The notes under the pieces are model-generated. The model saw nothing but the letters and a program-made list of their open reading frames with translations, was not told where the DNA came from and did no database searches. This document shows, in pieces, positions 51,989 through 62,971 of a stretch of DNA of 64,000 bases (positions are counted from its first letter, which is position 1; every line of letters begins with the position of its first letter). Source of the DNA: Salvia splendens (taxonomy: Eukaryota > Streptophyta > Magnoliopsida > Lamiales > Lamiaceae); contig NW_024598720.1 in the NCBI RefSeq assembly GCF_004379255.2, positions 1-64,000 of the forward strand. Reading direction: 5' to 3'. Both the position numbers and the translations under genes were made by a program.

Positions 51989-54900
51989 CTATTGCTTTAA
52001 GCATTCTTGGGGCGTTGTGAATGGTGATACGGGTCCAGGATTCTTGTTCAAGGCCCATCTTAGCAAGCAAATCTGCCGCTTTGTTGCCCTACCGGTGGAT
52101 GAAAGTGGCGCGGACAGTGTGATGCCTCTTGAACATGAAAAGGCATGCCATGGCTCGCCGAACCTGAGCCATGCCCATGCGGTACAATTGAAGAGGGCGA
52201 TAGCTTGTTCCGCGTCGGACTCAATCCAAATGGGTTGGTTGAATTCCTTAGCCATCTCCAATCCATGGTGGAGGGCCATGAGCTCGGCCTCCAAGGCCGA
52301 ATGAGCCTCTAAAGGGGTTACGAAGGATACACGCATTTTCCCGGAATGGTCCCTCACAATGCCCCCCCCCTCCCGCTCTATCCTGCGTTACCATGTATGC
52401 TCCATCTGTGTTAACTTTTATCCACGTCTCTTCCGGAGGATGCCACTTAACCGGCATGACAAGTGGTGTCGGGTTCCTAATGCCGGCCTAATTCGGTATA
52501 TTCATTGACAATCTCACCCCGAGCCAATGCTTCGGCTTGATGCTCCCATTGGCCATGTTATTATGGATAAACATTTGAACTTGCCACACCACATTGTACG
52601 GCTTGAATTGGATTTGCTCATGCCGGCTCCAATTTCGCTCAGCCCAAATGAACCACAAAATAAGGTAAGGTATCACTTGGCAGAGGTGCCTCCTACCTTC
52701 TTGTTGGGTCCTTATCGCCCACACTTCTAATCTCTCCGGGATCGTGTAATTAATTCGGAGGGAAGGGGCCGAGCCCCCAAACCAATTATCAAATTCTGTC
52801 CACACGCTACATGCTCCTCGGCCCTGGCAGCATTGGCATTTTGAGGCCAGCTCGATCTTTCTCCACTGAAGTTTTGTATCGACCAGGATGCGATTCGACA
52901 GAAGACGCCAGTTAAAGATTGCCATAGAATTAGATAGGCCAGCTCTCCAAATATCTTCAAGACCCTGTATCCTTGGCCCAAGTGTACGTATGGTATCCCA
53001 TGTTGTTGCTATTGCGAAGTCTCCGCGCCCGGAGAGAGTCCACCTCGGGACGTCCGGCTCCCCAGTAACGATCGGAGTGTCAAGGATTCGGTGGATTACC
53101 GATTGTGGAAGACCGGCTTGTTCATGTAGCTGCTGAAGTTTAGCCTCATTCCAAGTGTCTTCCGTGATGAAGTCCGCGACCAAAGTGGTGTTAGCGCCTC
53201 TATCTTCTAGGCTGAGTTCCCTTAGAGTGACATCTCCCGCCCATAAGTCATCCCAAAAATAGATATCTCCTTTTCCAATCACCCATCTGATGTAAGGGTT
53301 TGCATGGCTCCTCGCCCGCAACAGCCTCTTCCATGTCGCACTGTGTTGCCCAGAAGGGTTGGCCGCATGGGGGGAGGTTCTCTTGCAATACTTCATCTTC
53401 TTATACCTTGCCCAGAGCGAGCTTTGCTTCCTGAATCTACACCTTAATTTGATGTTGAAGGCGCGGAAAACTTCCTTGGATTTTCGAATGCCGAGCCCCC
53501 CTTCAGAGGTTGGGAGACAAATCTGATCCCAGCCAATCCAGTGTGTCTTTTTCTTCTTAGTTGTCGACCCCCAAAAGAAACGAGCCATCTGTTGGTCCAG
53601 TTGTTTAAGCGCCCTGGAAGTTGGCTCAATGGCTTGGAAGATATGGAGCGGGATTGCTTCAAGGGTGCTTTTGATAAGGGTAAGCCTTCCTCCAAAGGAT
53701 AAGTGGCGGTGAGCCCAGCCCGAGACTCTCACGGCAATCTTTTCCCGTAGGAACATGAACATATCTGTCCGCTTAACACCACGATAGATGGGGACTCCAA
53801 GGTATAGGAAGGGGAAAGTACCTCGTGAGAAGCCGCCCTCGGTCTGGATTAGATCCGCATTCCTCTCATGTTTTTCTGCAATGTAGAAGTTGCTTTTTGC
53901 AAGATTGATCTGCTGTCCTGAAACACCCGCATATTCGTCGAGACAAGCTCTCAGTCGCCTAAGGGGCACCTCTGCCGCTTGTGTGAAAATAACAATGTCA
54001 TCGGCGTAGGCCAAGTGGCTAATCTCCATGCAACCTCGGCTGGCCTTGAAGGTCATCTCTATTCTCCCTAGGATGAGTCTATCCAATGCCCTCGAGAGAT
54101 ATTCCGCGGCAATCACAAATAAGGCCGGTGAGATTGGGTCGCCTTGTCTAAGGTCACGAGAGGATTTAAAAAACCCGGATGGGACTCCATTAATCAAGAC
54201 AGAAAACCAACATGATCCCACGCACCTCTCAATCATGGATATCCACCCGGCCGGGAAACCCATTCGGTCCACCACCTTGATCAAGAGGGGCCATTGTACA
54301 CGGTCATAAGCTTTAGCCATATCAATCTTGACCGCCACATTGGGGGCCGGATTACTTCTAGGTAGTTCATGGAACATCTCTTGCGCCAAGAGGACACTAT
54401 CATGTAATAGGCGCCCCTTCACAAAGCCACTCTGGTTTGGTGAGATAACTTGTGGAAGGAGGGGAGTTAGCTGTTTTGTGAGGACTTTAGTGATGATCCT
54501 ATTAGAAACATTGCAAAGACTGATGGGTCGGTAGTCGCTCCACGAGACGGGTACCAGAGTTTTTGGGATGAGCACAATGCTCGTGGCCGTGATGCTTCAT
54601 GGTAGGAACGCTCCCCCAAAAAACTGTCTAACTGCCGCCACTACATCTGCCCCAACCGTTTCCCAACAAGCTTGGTAAAAAGTGGCTGTGAATCCATCCG
54701 GGCCCGGTGCACTATCTCCGGAGATAGCAAATATGGCTTTTTTGACATCCTCTGCATTAGGCGGATCCGGGAGGGCGTCCACCTCGGCCGAGGTTGGAAG
54801 ACGTTGAATTAGGCTCAGGTCCGGCTCCATGAGCAAGAGGGGGCCCGAGGCTAGGAGATTTTGAATAAACTCGACCGCCGAGCTCCTAATCTCCGCGTCA

Positions 54901-56048
54901 TCCGATACTTCCCTACCCTCAACGTTGATCGTGTGTATGCGCATCCGGATTCTCTTTTGTTTGACCCAACTTTGGTAGAATTTCGTGTTCTTGTCACCCT
55001 CCACCAGCCATCTTAAAGTAGCCTTTTGCCTCCAGAAATCTTCCTCCATCTTGAGAAGTCGAATGTACATGGCAATGCATCTGTTAACTTCGGCCCTATT
55101 GTCCGGCGATGGTCTCTCCTCAAAGTCGTCTTGGGCAGCCGCTATTTTCTCCTCCATATCTCTAAGGTTTTCGTGAATATTCCCAAAGACTTCCTTGTTC
55201 CACTCCTTGAAGGCCCTCTTTATTCTTGCCAACTTGATCTGAAAATTAGGTAATCCCTCGGCCCCGGTCGGTTGAATCCAATCCTCTCGAACCAGGTCGG
55301 CGAACCCTTCATGTCTAACCCACATATTTTGGAACCGGAATGGTCGGCCCCCCGAATGGTTACTTGGGATTCGGCACCTTACCAGCACGGGCCCATGATC
55401 CGAAGAAACCCAAGGAAGGTTGGTCACCCTAGTAACTTCGAAGTTTTGTGCCCATGGTTCATTCACTAACACCCTGTCTAGCCTTTCGATAAGGCCATTC
55501 TTAGCCCACGTGAAATCCGAGCCGTCAAAGCCCGGGTCAAGCACCCTACAGTCTTCAATGGTCTCCGCGAAGTCCACCATCTCGGCTTGGCGATTAGTCT
55601 CGCTTCCAGCTCTATCATGGGGCATGAGGATGGTGTTGAAATCGCCACCGATCATCCAAGGAGTGTCCTCCATGATTACCGAGATCACCCTTATTTTATC
55701 CCAAAGTTGAATCCTCTCGCCCCTCGTGCATTTTGCATAGAGCGCGGACAAGTTTATGTGATTAGCCAAGCGAGGCGATACGAACGGACCATGTAGAACC
55801 TGGTCCGTGTCACACTCGGCTTTAAAGCTTGCCCCCTCTTCCACAAAAATCCAAATCTTCCCATTAACATTCATGCCTTGGTAAGCCATCCCCAACATCT
55901 TGGAAAATTTCTCCGGGTTAGGGATAGTGAACGGCTCCAATATTGCAAGAAAATGGATATTATGAGATTTAATTAATCTTTTAAGGACGTTTTGGGTTGG
56001 CGCATTCGCGATCCCCCTAACGTTCCAAATTAAGAGATTGAGAGACAT
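51989..56048 (-). pseudogene. LINE H ORF2, two stops and one late frameshift
   Basis: ATG 56048 (MSLNLLIWNVRGIANAPT) is two bases after the expected ORF1 stop. The frame is open through the endonuclease (GGDFNTILMPHDR, SSDHGPVLVRC) to a TGA at 54597-54599, where relatives have CGA. It continues open through the reverse transcriptase (DLRQGDPISPALFV, AYADDIVIF) and a shortened zf-RVT (CQCCQGRGACSVW, with about 12 residues deleted) to a TAG at about 52485, where CAG is expected. RNase H follows (NTDGAYMVTQD, IWIESDAEQ) with a frameshift in a G-rich run near 52360, and is truncated near 51989. Confidence 0.88.
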
Positions 56049-56906
56049 AATTAACAATGGGGAGACGTACCCGGTGACCGTGAAAGGTCCCCTTAGAATT
56101 CCACCATTTGGAGATTGTCCGGTACTTGACAAGGATCCTCGTTCATGATCATGAGGATTTCATCAGAGTCCTCGATGTTGGGCCAAGGGTCCCGAGCATC
56201 TTCCCCTCCCCCGCCATAGTCACCATAATCCATTGAGAAGTCTTCATTCTCCATAAGGGAGTAGTATTGATTGGTGCTAAGGAGACCCATCGTCCCTTGG
56301 ATATTTTGGCCTTTCGTCGAAGACCCCCTTGATGCGCTATGCGAGCCTCAGCGCCAATTTGTGAACGCACCTCGTCGTTCAGATGAAAACTCCCTCGACT
56401 TGTCACCATCTACCTCCTCATGAGAGGTATATCCCCCGGCTTTACCAAAGCTTCGGTCAAATCTTGCATGTGAGGGGATGCCCTCACCCTCGGGTTGGGT
56501 GCATGGATTCTCGTCGCGTGTGTTTTGTAGCTCACCCATGATATCTGGCCCATGCCACTCCATCGGTCCAGGTTCTTTTGGTCCTTTCCCTCCATTTGGC
56601 TGATCCTTAGGTCCTTTCGGTTTCCCTTGATATCTCTATTCATTGGAATTTGATGTTTGCTTCGATTGATCTTGCTTGTCTTTGCCTCCTTAGGATCCAT
56701 GGTTTGATTGTTCTTGGGCGGGATAGTTGTAGTTTCTTTTGGCCGGCCTCTCTGTCTTCCCCATCGCATAGCATACCTCGCTCTTGTGCCCAACATGCTT
56801 GCACTCCCGACAGTATGATGGGATTTTATCCCACTTAACTTGTTGCATCGTTTCACGTCCACAAATATCAAGGATGATTTCTTCGGGTGGCGGTTTGGAT
56901 ATGTCA

Positions 56907-56921
56907 ATCTCGATGCAAAGG
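56907..56921. repeat. Left target-site duplication of M3
   Basis: ATCTCGATGCAAAGG equals 59531-59545; the first A of the right copy may belong to the tail, so the length is 14-15 bp. Confidence 0.94.
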
Positions 56922-57022
56922 TTATCTCTCTAGAAAGTCTTGCCCCAACCATCTCACGTCCAACGCCGACGGTCTCCCTCACCTTTGGGTGAGGTGGATA
57001 TGCGGCCGGCCTAACGTTGGTC

Positions 57023-59272
57023 ATGGTCCAGCCCGGAAGGGACTCACCAGGGAAGGAGGTCAAGGGCACGAGTCCCTCTCCCTCGCCGAAATGGGTTTTC
57101 CGACCAACTAATGCGAAACGGAATTTGAAAAAGTCAGCCACTCCCCACCCCATTAAAAACGGTGGTAATACAAAACGCAGCGCTTGTGTGCCATTGACGG
57201 AGACCGGAAGGGTGAGGAAGAAGATTGTCTTTGAGTTCGATGAGCTTATTGCCGGAACTAATGGTGGAGGTAGCGCCATTGCCGGAAAAGACGGTTGGAG
57301 CTCCCTGCCCGGGGAGAGAGAGAAGGGCCGATGGAAGAGAAAGGCACGATCTGGCCCTTTTGAAGCCAGCACCGGAGCGTTTGAGGTGGTGCCGGGAGTT
57401 CTCCCATTACTCGCGGGGGAGCTCCGTTTCTCCATGGGACAAAAGGACGCCTCGGCCAGGCACCAGCCGGAAGTCGTGACCGGAACTCGGCTGGAGGGTG
57501 TATTACCGGAGGTGAATGAGGCCGTTGCACAAGGGGTACTCCGGTCAACACGCGTGGAGGCGGCTGCGAGTGCAGCTGTCTTGGAAGAGGACACATCCTC
57601 GGAAAGGTATGGTGCCAACATGCTTTTTGACCCACCCACTCTTGCTGCACCATTTCCGGAAAAGGATAGGCATGTACTAGCTAGTGAGACATGTGACTCC
57701 CTTATGGGTCAAAGCCTCTTGCAATTCAAATCTGGTGATGGTACAAATTTCAAGGCCGAGGATAACAATGGAGGGGGTGAGGCTGGGCTCAACGGGAAGC
57801 CGTCGGCGCCGGATAACCCGTCGGACCCGCCGGACAAGCTGCTGGACCAGGACAGGGACCAGCCGGAAATCCTACCCAAGCACTCGGCGTCTGAGGTAGG
57901 CATCGACGTGGCCTCCCCCGTTGGGAGTCCGCCGACGTTGGGTCACTCGCTGGAATTCATCACGGACAAGGCCGCTCAAGCCGAGACCCAACCTGTTGAG
58001 CCAGATCTAGATGAAAAGCCCGCGAACACGGGTGCCGGGCTGGATAGTGGAGGACCACCGAAATCCGACGCGGTGAACCTTGATGCTGATCACGACACGG
58101 AGATGGGGACATTCGGATGGTGTGAAGGGATCCCTTCGCTTACATTCTCAAACGAGGAAACAAAGTGCTTGGTGGACAAGGTAGGGCACGCCATTATCGG
58201 AAAGTTCTCCCACACCCTCCCAACACCACAACAAATCCAAAAATCCCTTTCCAACATCAACTTCGTCGATGGATTCAAATGGAAGTTCGTTAACGCCAAG
58301 CACATCCTAATCCAATTCCGTGATGTACGAGATTACGGCCGGATGCTCAATGGTCCCAATGGAGCGCCGGTTTGGTTTGTCGAGCATCACCCAATGCGGG
58401 TGTTCAAATGGACTCCGGAGTTCGACACATTTTTTGAGACACCTATTGCCGCCGTTTGGTGTAAGGTGGTGGGACTCCTGATCCATCTCTATTGCCAAGT
58501 AGCCCTCATTGCGATTGGCAAGTTGTTGGGGAAGCCAATCCAAGTGGACCATGCGACCTTCAACCAAACCCGACTCACCTTTGCCCGGATGTGTATTGAG
58601 ATTGATATCTCGACGCCTCCACCGGTGGAGATCATTCTCAACATCCTAGGCAAAGACACTAGGTACAAGGTGGTATGGGATCGGATTCCCCTATTTTGTG
58701 CAGAATGTAAGCATGTTGGGCACGTCAAGGAAACATGCCTTATCCTAGGGAGGAGAAAGGAGCAGGCCACCACGGATCCCACCCGACCACCACAACCCCG
58801 CCGACCCCACTCTGCGTCAAATCCCATCCGCCGGGAATGGAGGCTGAAAACTAACGTGCATGGCACCCACAACCCGGAGCCGGGCCAAGGGTCTATGCCA
58901 AAGGGGGAGACCAAGCCGGGGACACACAAAGAGAAGAGCGGTGCGGAAGCGGCTCCTAGCTTGAAAGCAACACCGAGGGTGCAAGCCCAGATAGATGACG
59001 ATGGTTTCCAAGTGGTGTCTAGGAAGAAGAAAGGAAAGGTCCACGAGGGTGATGGGTACATCAGAGCTCTCCACAATGATAAGTTGCATCTTAAGGAGAA
59101 CGTAGCAACGGTTACTTTTAGGGCCGACGACTCGGGTGCAAATGAGCCGGGCATTGGCTCAATGAGTGTATCATGTGGGTTCCTAAGCCGGGAAATGGAG
59201 GGCTTCATCGAGGACCTCGATCCGGGAGGGGTTGTCCCATGTGGGGGCACCCCTATCACGGGCCTCAACTAG
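57023..59272 (+). CDS. M3 ORF1 protein: DUF4283-like and CCHC zinc knuckle
   Basis: A 749-aa open frame from ATG 57023 (MVQPGRDSPGKEVKG). Residues about 50-75 are basic (TKRSACVPLTETGRVRKK). A glycine- and proline-rich variable region follows to about 350. The DUF4283-like domain is at about 410-510 (WKFVNAKHILIQFRD, HPMRVFKWTPEFDTFFETP). One change in it, Cys for Asp in HLYCQVAL, differs from M2. The knuckle CAECKHVGHVKETC is at about 558-571. The block DGFQVVSRKKKGKVHEG and the C-terminus LDPGGVVPCGGTPITGLN match M1. Expected activity is RNA binding; there is no catalytic domain. Confidence 0.91.
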   Translation: MVQPGRDSPGKEVKGTSPSPSPKWVFRPTNAKRNLKKSATPHPIKNGGNTKRSACVPLTETGRVRKKIVFEFDELIAGTNGGGSAIAGKDGWSSLPGEREKGRWKRKARSGPFEASTGAFEVVPGVLPLLAGELRFSMGQKDASARHQPEVVTGTRLEGVLPEVNEAVAQGVLRSTRVEAAASAAVLEEDTSSERYGANMLFDPPTLAAPFPEKDRHVLASETCDSLMGQSLLQFKSGDGTNFKAEDNNGGGEAGLNGKPSAPDNPSDPPDKLLDQDRDQPEILPKHSASEVGIDVASPVGSPPTLGHSLEFITDKAAQAETQPVEPDLDEKPANTGAGLDSGGPPKSDAVNLDADHDTEMGTFGWCEGIPSLTFSNEETKCLVDKVGHAIIGKFSHTLPTPQQIQKSLSNINFVDGFKWKFVNAKHILIQFRDVRDYGRMLNGPNGAPVWFVEHHPMRVFKWTPEFDTFFETPIAAVWCKVVGLLIHLYCQVALIAIGKLLGKPIQVDHATFNQTRLTFARMCIEIDISTPPPVEIILNILGKDTRYKVVWDRIPLFCAECKHVGHVKETCLILGRRKEQATTDPTRPPQPRRPHSASNPIRREWRLKTNVHGTHNPEPGQGSMPKGETKPGTHKEKSGAEAAPSLKATPRVQAQIDDDGFQVVSRKKKGKVHEGDGYIRALHNDKLHLKENVATVTFRADDSGANEPGIGSMSVSCGFLSREMEGFIEDLDPGGVVPCGGTPITGLN

Positions 59273-59511
59273 GTGACGGACTTAAGTTTTTGACGATGCG
59301 ATGGCTGCATCATTATAATTGTAATAGGGATGCTAAGAGTATTTAGATGACCACCCTAGTTTATTGGGAGGCCCTCGTTGTACTCTAATTGGTCGTGGTG
59401 AGCTGTCACTTTTGGGCGGCTCAATGGTTGTTTGTTTTGGCTGCAATTGCTGTTGGTAATGCACAGGTGTGGGTCCGCCTTAACCCTCCACCCTCGGGGT
59501 GCTTTTAATAA
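59273..59511 (+). promoter_or_regulatory. M3 3' UTR with two hairpins
   Basis: GAGCTGTC-ACTTTTG-GGCGGCTC (about 59400-59422) pairs with two G-T wobbles, and CACCC-TCG-GGGTG (about 59491-59503) forms the terminal hairpin before CTTTTAAT and the A tail. The mature sequence is nearly the same in M2. Confidence 0.72.
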
Positions 59512-59530
59512 AAAAAAAAAAAAAAAAAAA

Positions 59531-59545
59531 ATCTCGATGCAAAGG
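59531..59545. repeat. Right target-site duplication of M3
   Basis: ATCTCGATGCAAAGG is identical to 56907-56921. Confidence 0.94.
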
Positions 59546-61383
59546 CGAGCGAACAAGAGTCGCATCCTATTGGCGGTTGCTCGGTCAATTTGGATTGGCG
59601 TGCCAAGGAGTTTGCCGATGGCGAAGAGTGCCGGTTGATCATACAAGTGTATAGGGAGGCCGATTAGGTTGCACCAAATTGTCGCGATGGGGGACTCGCA
59701 GTAGGCGTCAAAATCTGAGGACCATTTGAAAACCCTCATCGGGTGTCGATCAATATACCAAACCGGAGTATCTTTAGGGCCGCTAAGCAAACGAGCATAG
59801 TCCGCCAAATCCTCAAATTGTATGAGAGTATGTTTGGCATTAATATAAGTCCACGAAAAGCCTCGGCAGAATTTAATGTTATCTAGTGCTTTCTGAATTT
59901 GATAAGAGGCCGGGATGGAATGTGAGAATTTACCTACGATGGCGTGGCCAAGGGACGTCGCCAATTTTTGTGTTTCGGCTCCCGAGAAGTAGATGGCCGG
60001 AATACTGTTCGAGGTGGTTGCATATCCGATGTTTTGGATTTTTTCAGGGATGAACACTTGTGGCCCCTCGTTACTCGGCTTCCCCCCTAACCACGTCTGC
60101 AACGGTCTTCGGCATGGCACCAGCCTCCCTCGGGCCATGATGATCCCTAGCTGGTGGAGTCACACTCGTTCCGACACCTGTTTCGGGGGAGGGATCCCGG
60201 TACTATCTCCCCCGGCCAAGTGTGAATTCCTTTTCGGCTGGCCAAACGTTTCAGGCCTCCCCGGCTTATCGCAACCTCGAATCATCTCATCCCTTCCATC
60301 CTCGGACCTCGGCATGTCGACGGTGCCCAAAGTCTTCTCTCCATCCTTGGCTTGCCTACGCTCGGCCGGTGCAGGAGTGTTTGCAGACACATGCGCCGAA
60401 GCGCCTTGGCTAGAAAGAGTATTCGAACTCGACAAAGGAGGCGCCGAGCCACTTTCATAGGTATCCCGGATCTTCCGAATCCTCCCTCGTTCAAGCGGTG
60501 GGAAATCCTCATAGTATGTGTTGCTCTTAAACATAGGTAAGGTTACCGTAGGGTCGGCAATCCATGGGAGGGAGGTGGGTTGGGCATTCGTCGGTTGGTC
60601 TTCAATCGGAGCCTTGCCGGTGAGTAGCGGTTGAGCCACCATGGAGTCGAGCATCTCCGCCGACTCTAGGTACGCTAGCTGCACAATGGGGTAACATTTT
60701 GGCGGCATTAGGGTCCCAATGGAACCTTCATCACATGAATCCTCGGTTGGGATAGGCTCCAAGGCGCTTTCGGAAAGTGTATTTGGTGTCACTACCAATT
60801 CGGGTAAGTTGACTTCCACAACTTTCAAGGCGGTTTGTCCCATGCTAGACTCTCCCAACGTCTCTTGGCCGGCAAATGGTACTATTTGCATGTCCTCGCC
60901 GGTGGTCCCCGCCATCCCGCCGTGTTCATGGTCGGCGGTCAGGAGCTTGGAAGTGTCGCCGGTGCTGGGAGGTGCCTCGGTTTGCATTTTTTCAGCCTCT
61001 TGTTTAGAGTGAGGAAAGGTAGAACTTTCCTCATCATCTTGGGGGAAGCTTGGCCGGAAAATGGCCGCTTTACATTTGGGGCTTCCGGCGTTTGGGCCAT
61101 CACCTTCTCCGAATGAGAGTTTCTTCTAAAGTTGTTTATCCTCTGGGAGAGGAGATGGAACAAACCGTTTTCGTCCATTTCCTTTCGACGGTGGTACGGG
61201 GGTGCTCTTCCTAGCCTTCGCCCGGGTCTTCTTGTTCTTCAGCGATAAGCCTTTGGTTGAAACTTCGAAGAAACTTCGAAGGAGTATCGTCGGATGAGAG
61301 GACGACCATTTAGTGGTCCGGGATATGCCTTGCTTCCTCGGGGTCCGGTGGAGGAGGGGGGGAAGTGTAGGGGGGTCTGTCAT

Positions 61384-61607
61384 GGTCGGCCGAAGGAGAA
61401 GGCGCCACTCGAGAGGGAGTGGGGGCGAGTGATTCGGCGTCCGACTCGATAGCCAGCCTTGTAGAGGGTGGGGGTGTTCGGGATGAAGGTTGACCGACGT
61501 AAAGAGGATTGGTCGGCGGAAGAGGAGCTGAGGGTTTGTTGTTGAAGGTGGGGGGATTGTTAGAGAGAAGGAGGAGCGTCTCTCTCTAAAGGATAAGCGG
61601 CTTTTCC
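61384..61607 (-). promoter_or_regulatory. LINE H 5' UTR
   Basis: This is about 220 bp between the 5' motif and the ORF1 ATG on the minus strand. The composition is G-rich on the plus strand, and no coding sequence or recognisable promoter box is seen. Confidence 0.55.
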
Positions 61608-61942
61608 ATCGAGGACCTTGACCCAGGAGAGAGTGTCCCTTGCGGAGGTATCCCTATTGCGGGCCTTAATTAGGAGATGTACTAATGTTTGGGGATGCAA
61701 AGGATGCATCAAAAATTGTAATTGGGTTTTTGAGAGTATATAGATGACCACTCTAGTCGTTAGGGAGGCCCTCGTTGTACTCTAATTTGTCATGGTGAGT
61801 CGTCACTTTTGGACGACTCGGTGTTTGTTTGGTGGTTGCAAATGGTTTTTGGTAATGCACAGGCGTGGGTCCCCCTCAACCCTCCACCCCTTGGGGTGTT
61901 TTTTTTTTTTAAAAAAAGAGGAACATGCGTGGGTTAAAAAAA

Positions 61943-61961
61943 GAGGAACCAGCCCCGACCA
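61943..61961. repeat. Right target-site duplication of element F
   Basis: GAGGAACCAGCCCCGACCA pairs with 48839-48857. Just upstream, the tail of F shows a 25-bp direct repeat beginning AAAAAAAGAGGAAC at 61911 and again at 61936. Confidence 0.85.
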
Positions 61962-62794
61962 TCCGGGTTAACGACACAATTCCAGAAAGGCTCGAAGTTT
62001 GGTCACAAAGAATCCAGCAGCACGATACGAAACACCTTTGCTGTATCATGCCATACCTCATCTTTTGGTACATCTGGGCGGAACGAAACAGGAGCCGACA
62101 TCAGCAGGTACAATTCAAGCCTTTTAACGTAGTTTGGCAGGTTCAGATGTTCATCCGAAATCGCATGGCCAATGGAACGATTAAGTAGAAGCATTGGAGG
62201 GGAGTTCGGCTGAGGACGAGCATACCGCAAAGTGTCGAGAATAGTAGGCCTCGGCCTCTTGCTATGCCGGTTAAATGGCACCCCCCGGATCAGCCTTGGA
62301 TTAAACTGAATGCGGATGGTGCCTACAATGAGACAAGTGGAAAAGCCGGAGGGGGAGGGGTGGTGCGAGACCCCTCAGGTAAGTTGCTTGCAGCATTCGC
62401 AACTCCCCTGGAAGTACAGTTAGCCTTGGAAGTAGAATTCATGGCCATCTACCATGGTTTGGAACTGGCGAAGGAGTTCAGGAAACCAGTCTGGATTGAA
62501 TCGGATTCTGAGCAAGTAGTCAAGTTGATCATGGGAACAGATTGGGGTGGTCCGGCGCATGTCCGCCAAGCCATGGCGCTGCTGGCAGTCGCTAGGCGAC
62601 ATCATAATATCCGAACATCTTTAATCCCACGGGAAGGGAATAAGGCAGCCGACCTCCTTGCCAAAGAGGGCCTTGAGCAGGATGCCTTGTACCAAATCAC
62701 TAACCAAACCGCCTTGAGGTTGCTAAAGGCCATTATCCGTTTGGACGAAATGGGGGTTCCAAATATTCAGGTCCGTGGAGCCAAGATGGATTAG

Positions 62795-62971
62795 CTTGTG
62801 CAAAATGGCTTGTTGATCAGTTTAATTGTAATTTTGGTTGGAGTATGATGAGGTCCGAACCATGTGGGGAGCGGACCGCATACTACTCCTATGTTTTGTC
62901 TTGGCACACCACTTTTGGGTGTGGTCGTGCTATGTAATTATGTGTTTATGAAATAGAGGGATGAAAAAAAA
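62795..62971 (+). promoter_or_regulatory. LINE G 3' UTR
   Basis: It contains the palindrome with GAGGTCCGAACC and GGACCGCATACTACTCC (about 62842-62888), and the hairpin CACACC-ACTTTTG-GGTGTG (about 62905-62923). It ends GGGATG plus eight A, about 30 bases short of the terminal hairpin found in A, C, D, I and L. Confidence 0.68.

Larger units (their letters stand above)
56922..59530 (+). mobile_element. M3: ORF1-only retroposon, complete or nearly so
   Basis: The element is about 2.6 kb. It starts TTATCTCTCTAGAAAG, which is the end of the family 5' motif, so only a few 5' bases may be missing. It has one open ORF, a 239-bp 3' UTR, 19 A and a 14-15 bp target-site duplication. It is almost identical to M2, which shows recent spread of this subfamily. 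Confidence 0.94.
56051..61383 (-). pseudogene. LINE H ORF1, split by M3
   Basis: The start at 61383 (MTDPPTLPPLLH) leads through KARKSTPVPPSKGNGRKRF. Frame changes lie near 61300, 61126 and 60140. The piece 60138-59546 contains IPAIYFSGAETQKLA and the DUF4283-like domain (HPMRVFKWSSDFDAYC). M3 interrupts at CIEI. Beyond it the frame resumes near 56905 with a CCHC knuckle (CRECKHVGHKSEVC near 56780-56820). A TAA near 56093 replaces CAA of the usual EFQGG motif, a C-to-T type change. Confidence 0.82.
51686..61607 (-). mobile_element. LINE H: near full-length L1-type element with nested M3
   Basis: The 5' motif (minus strand AGAGAGAGACGCTCCTCCTTC) lies at 61560-61588. ORF1 is split by M3 (56922-59530). 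The 3' UTR ends at ACCCACGAACCCTC without the terminal hairpin or poly(A), so the last 20 bases are lost. F sequence resumes on both sides: GGCTTCATTGAGG (51678-51690) and GGCTTTTCCATCGAGG (61599-61614) resemble each other and may be an eroded target-site duplication. Confidence 0.85.
49021..61674 (+). pseudogene. F ORF1, interrupted and decayed
   Basis: The start MVKSGGELPEGDVTN matches M1. The frame reads to about 49760, where an expanded CGCCGGAA..CTGGCACCGC repeat shifts it, then 49680-50750 in another frame. The DUF4283-like domain is readable (WKYLNAKHILLLFQE, QPMRVFKWAPDFDTFFESP). A small deletion removes part of SRLSFARICIEIDI. The knuckle has lost its last cysteine (CANCKHVGHVKEDF). 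A TAA stop is at about 50748. After the plastid DNA the frame resumes at SRKRKGKVHEGDMH (51491), and after LINE H the C-terminus EDLDPGESVPCGGIPIAGLN ends near 61672. Confidence 0.82.
48858..61942 (+). mobile_element. F: ORF1-only retroposon, split by plastid DNA and LINE H
   Basis: The element starts with the family 5' motif (ACGCTCTCCCTTCTCTCTA near 48864) and carries an ORF1 related to M1. It is interrupted at 50779-51491 by plastid DNA and from about 51686 to 61607 by LINE H. Its 3' end (61608-61920) has the hairpins GAGTCGTC/GACGACTC and CACCCCTTGGGGTG and an irregular T/A tail. A 19-bp target-site duplication places it in ORF2 of LINE G. Confidence 0.87.
45561..62794 (+). pseudogene. 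LINE G ORF2, split by element F and decayed
   Basis: ATG 45561 (MSFNCMFWNVRGIANAST) starts two bases after the ORF1 stop. The first part runs to 48857: endonuclease with GGDFHTILSPRDR, reverse transcriptase, and zf-RVT (CECCPHRPSTESLQHLF near 48740). Frameshifts lie near 46030 and 47050. Stops at 47371, 47422, 47662 and 48470 replace TGG, CGA, CAA and CAG and are all C:G-to-T:A changes. After the nest the frame resumes near 61962 (RVNDTIPERLEVW) and ends with RNase H (NADGAYNETSG, IWIESDSEQ, GNKAADLLAKEG) at 62794; a TAG lies near 62185. Confidence 0.88.
42492..62971 (+). mobile_element. LINE G: oldest LINE, split across 20 kb by nested insertions
   Basis: The 5' motif GAAGCTCTCCCTTCTCTCTA starts at 42492. 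LINE sequence runs to about 48857, resumes at 61943 and ends in GGGATG plus eight A at 62964-62971. A 17-bp target-site duplication joins the two ends. Inserts are a Ty3-type fragment (about 43926-44700) and element F, which itself carries plastid DNA, LINE H and M3. Nonsense and frameshift changes are more frequent than in I or H. Confidence 0.9.

Noticed and set aside
56410..57639. Long minus-strand ORF (409 codons) over M3 and part of LINE H
   Set aside because: It is antisense to the M3 ORF1, crosses the insertion junction into LINE H, and resembles nothing except the matching antisense frame of M2. It is a codon-bias shadow.
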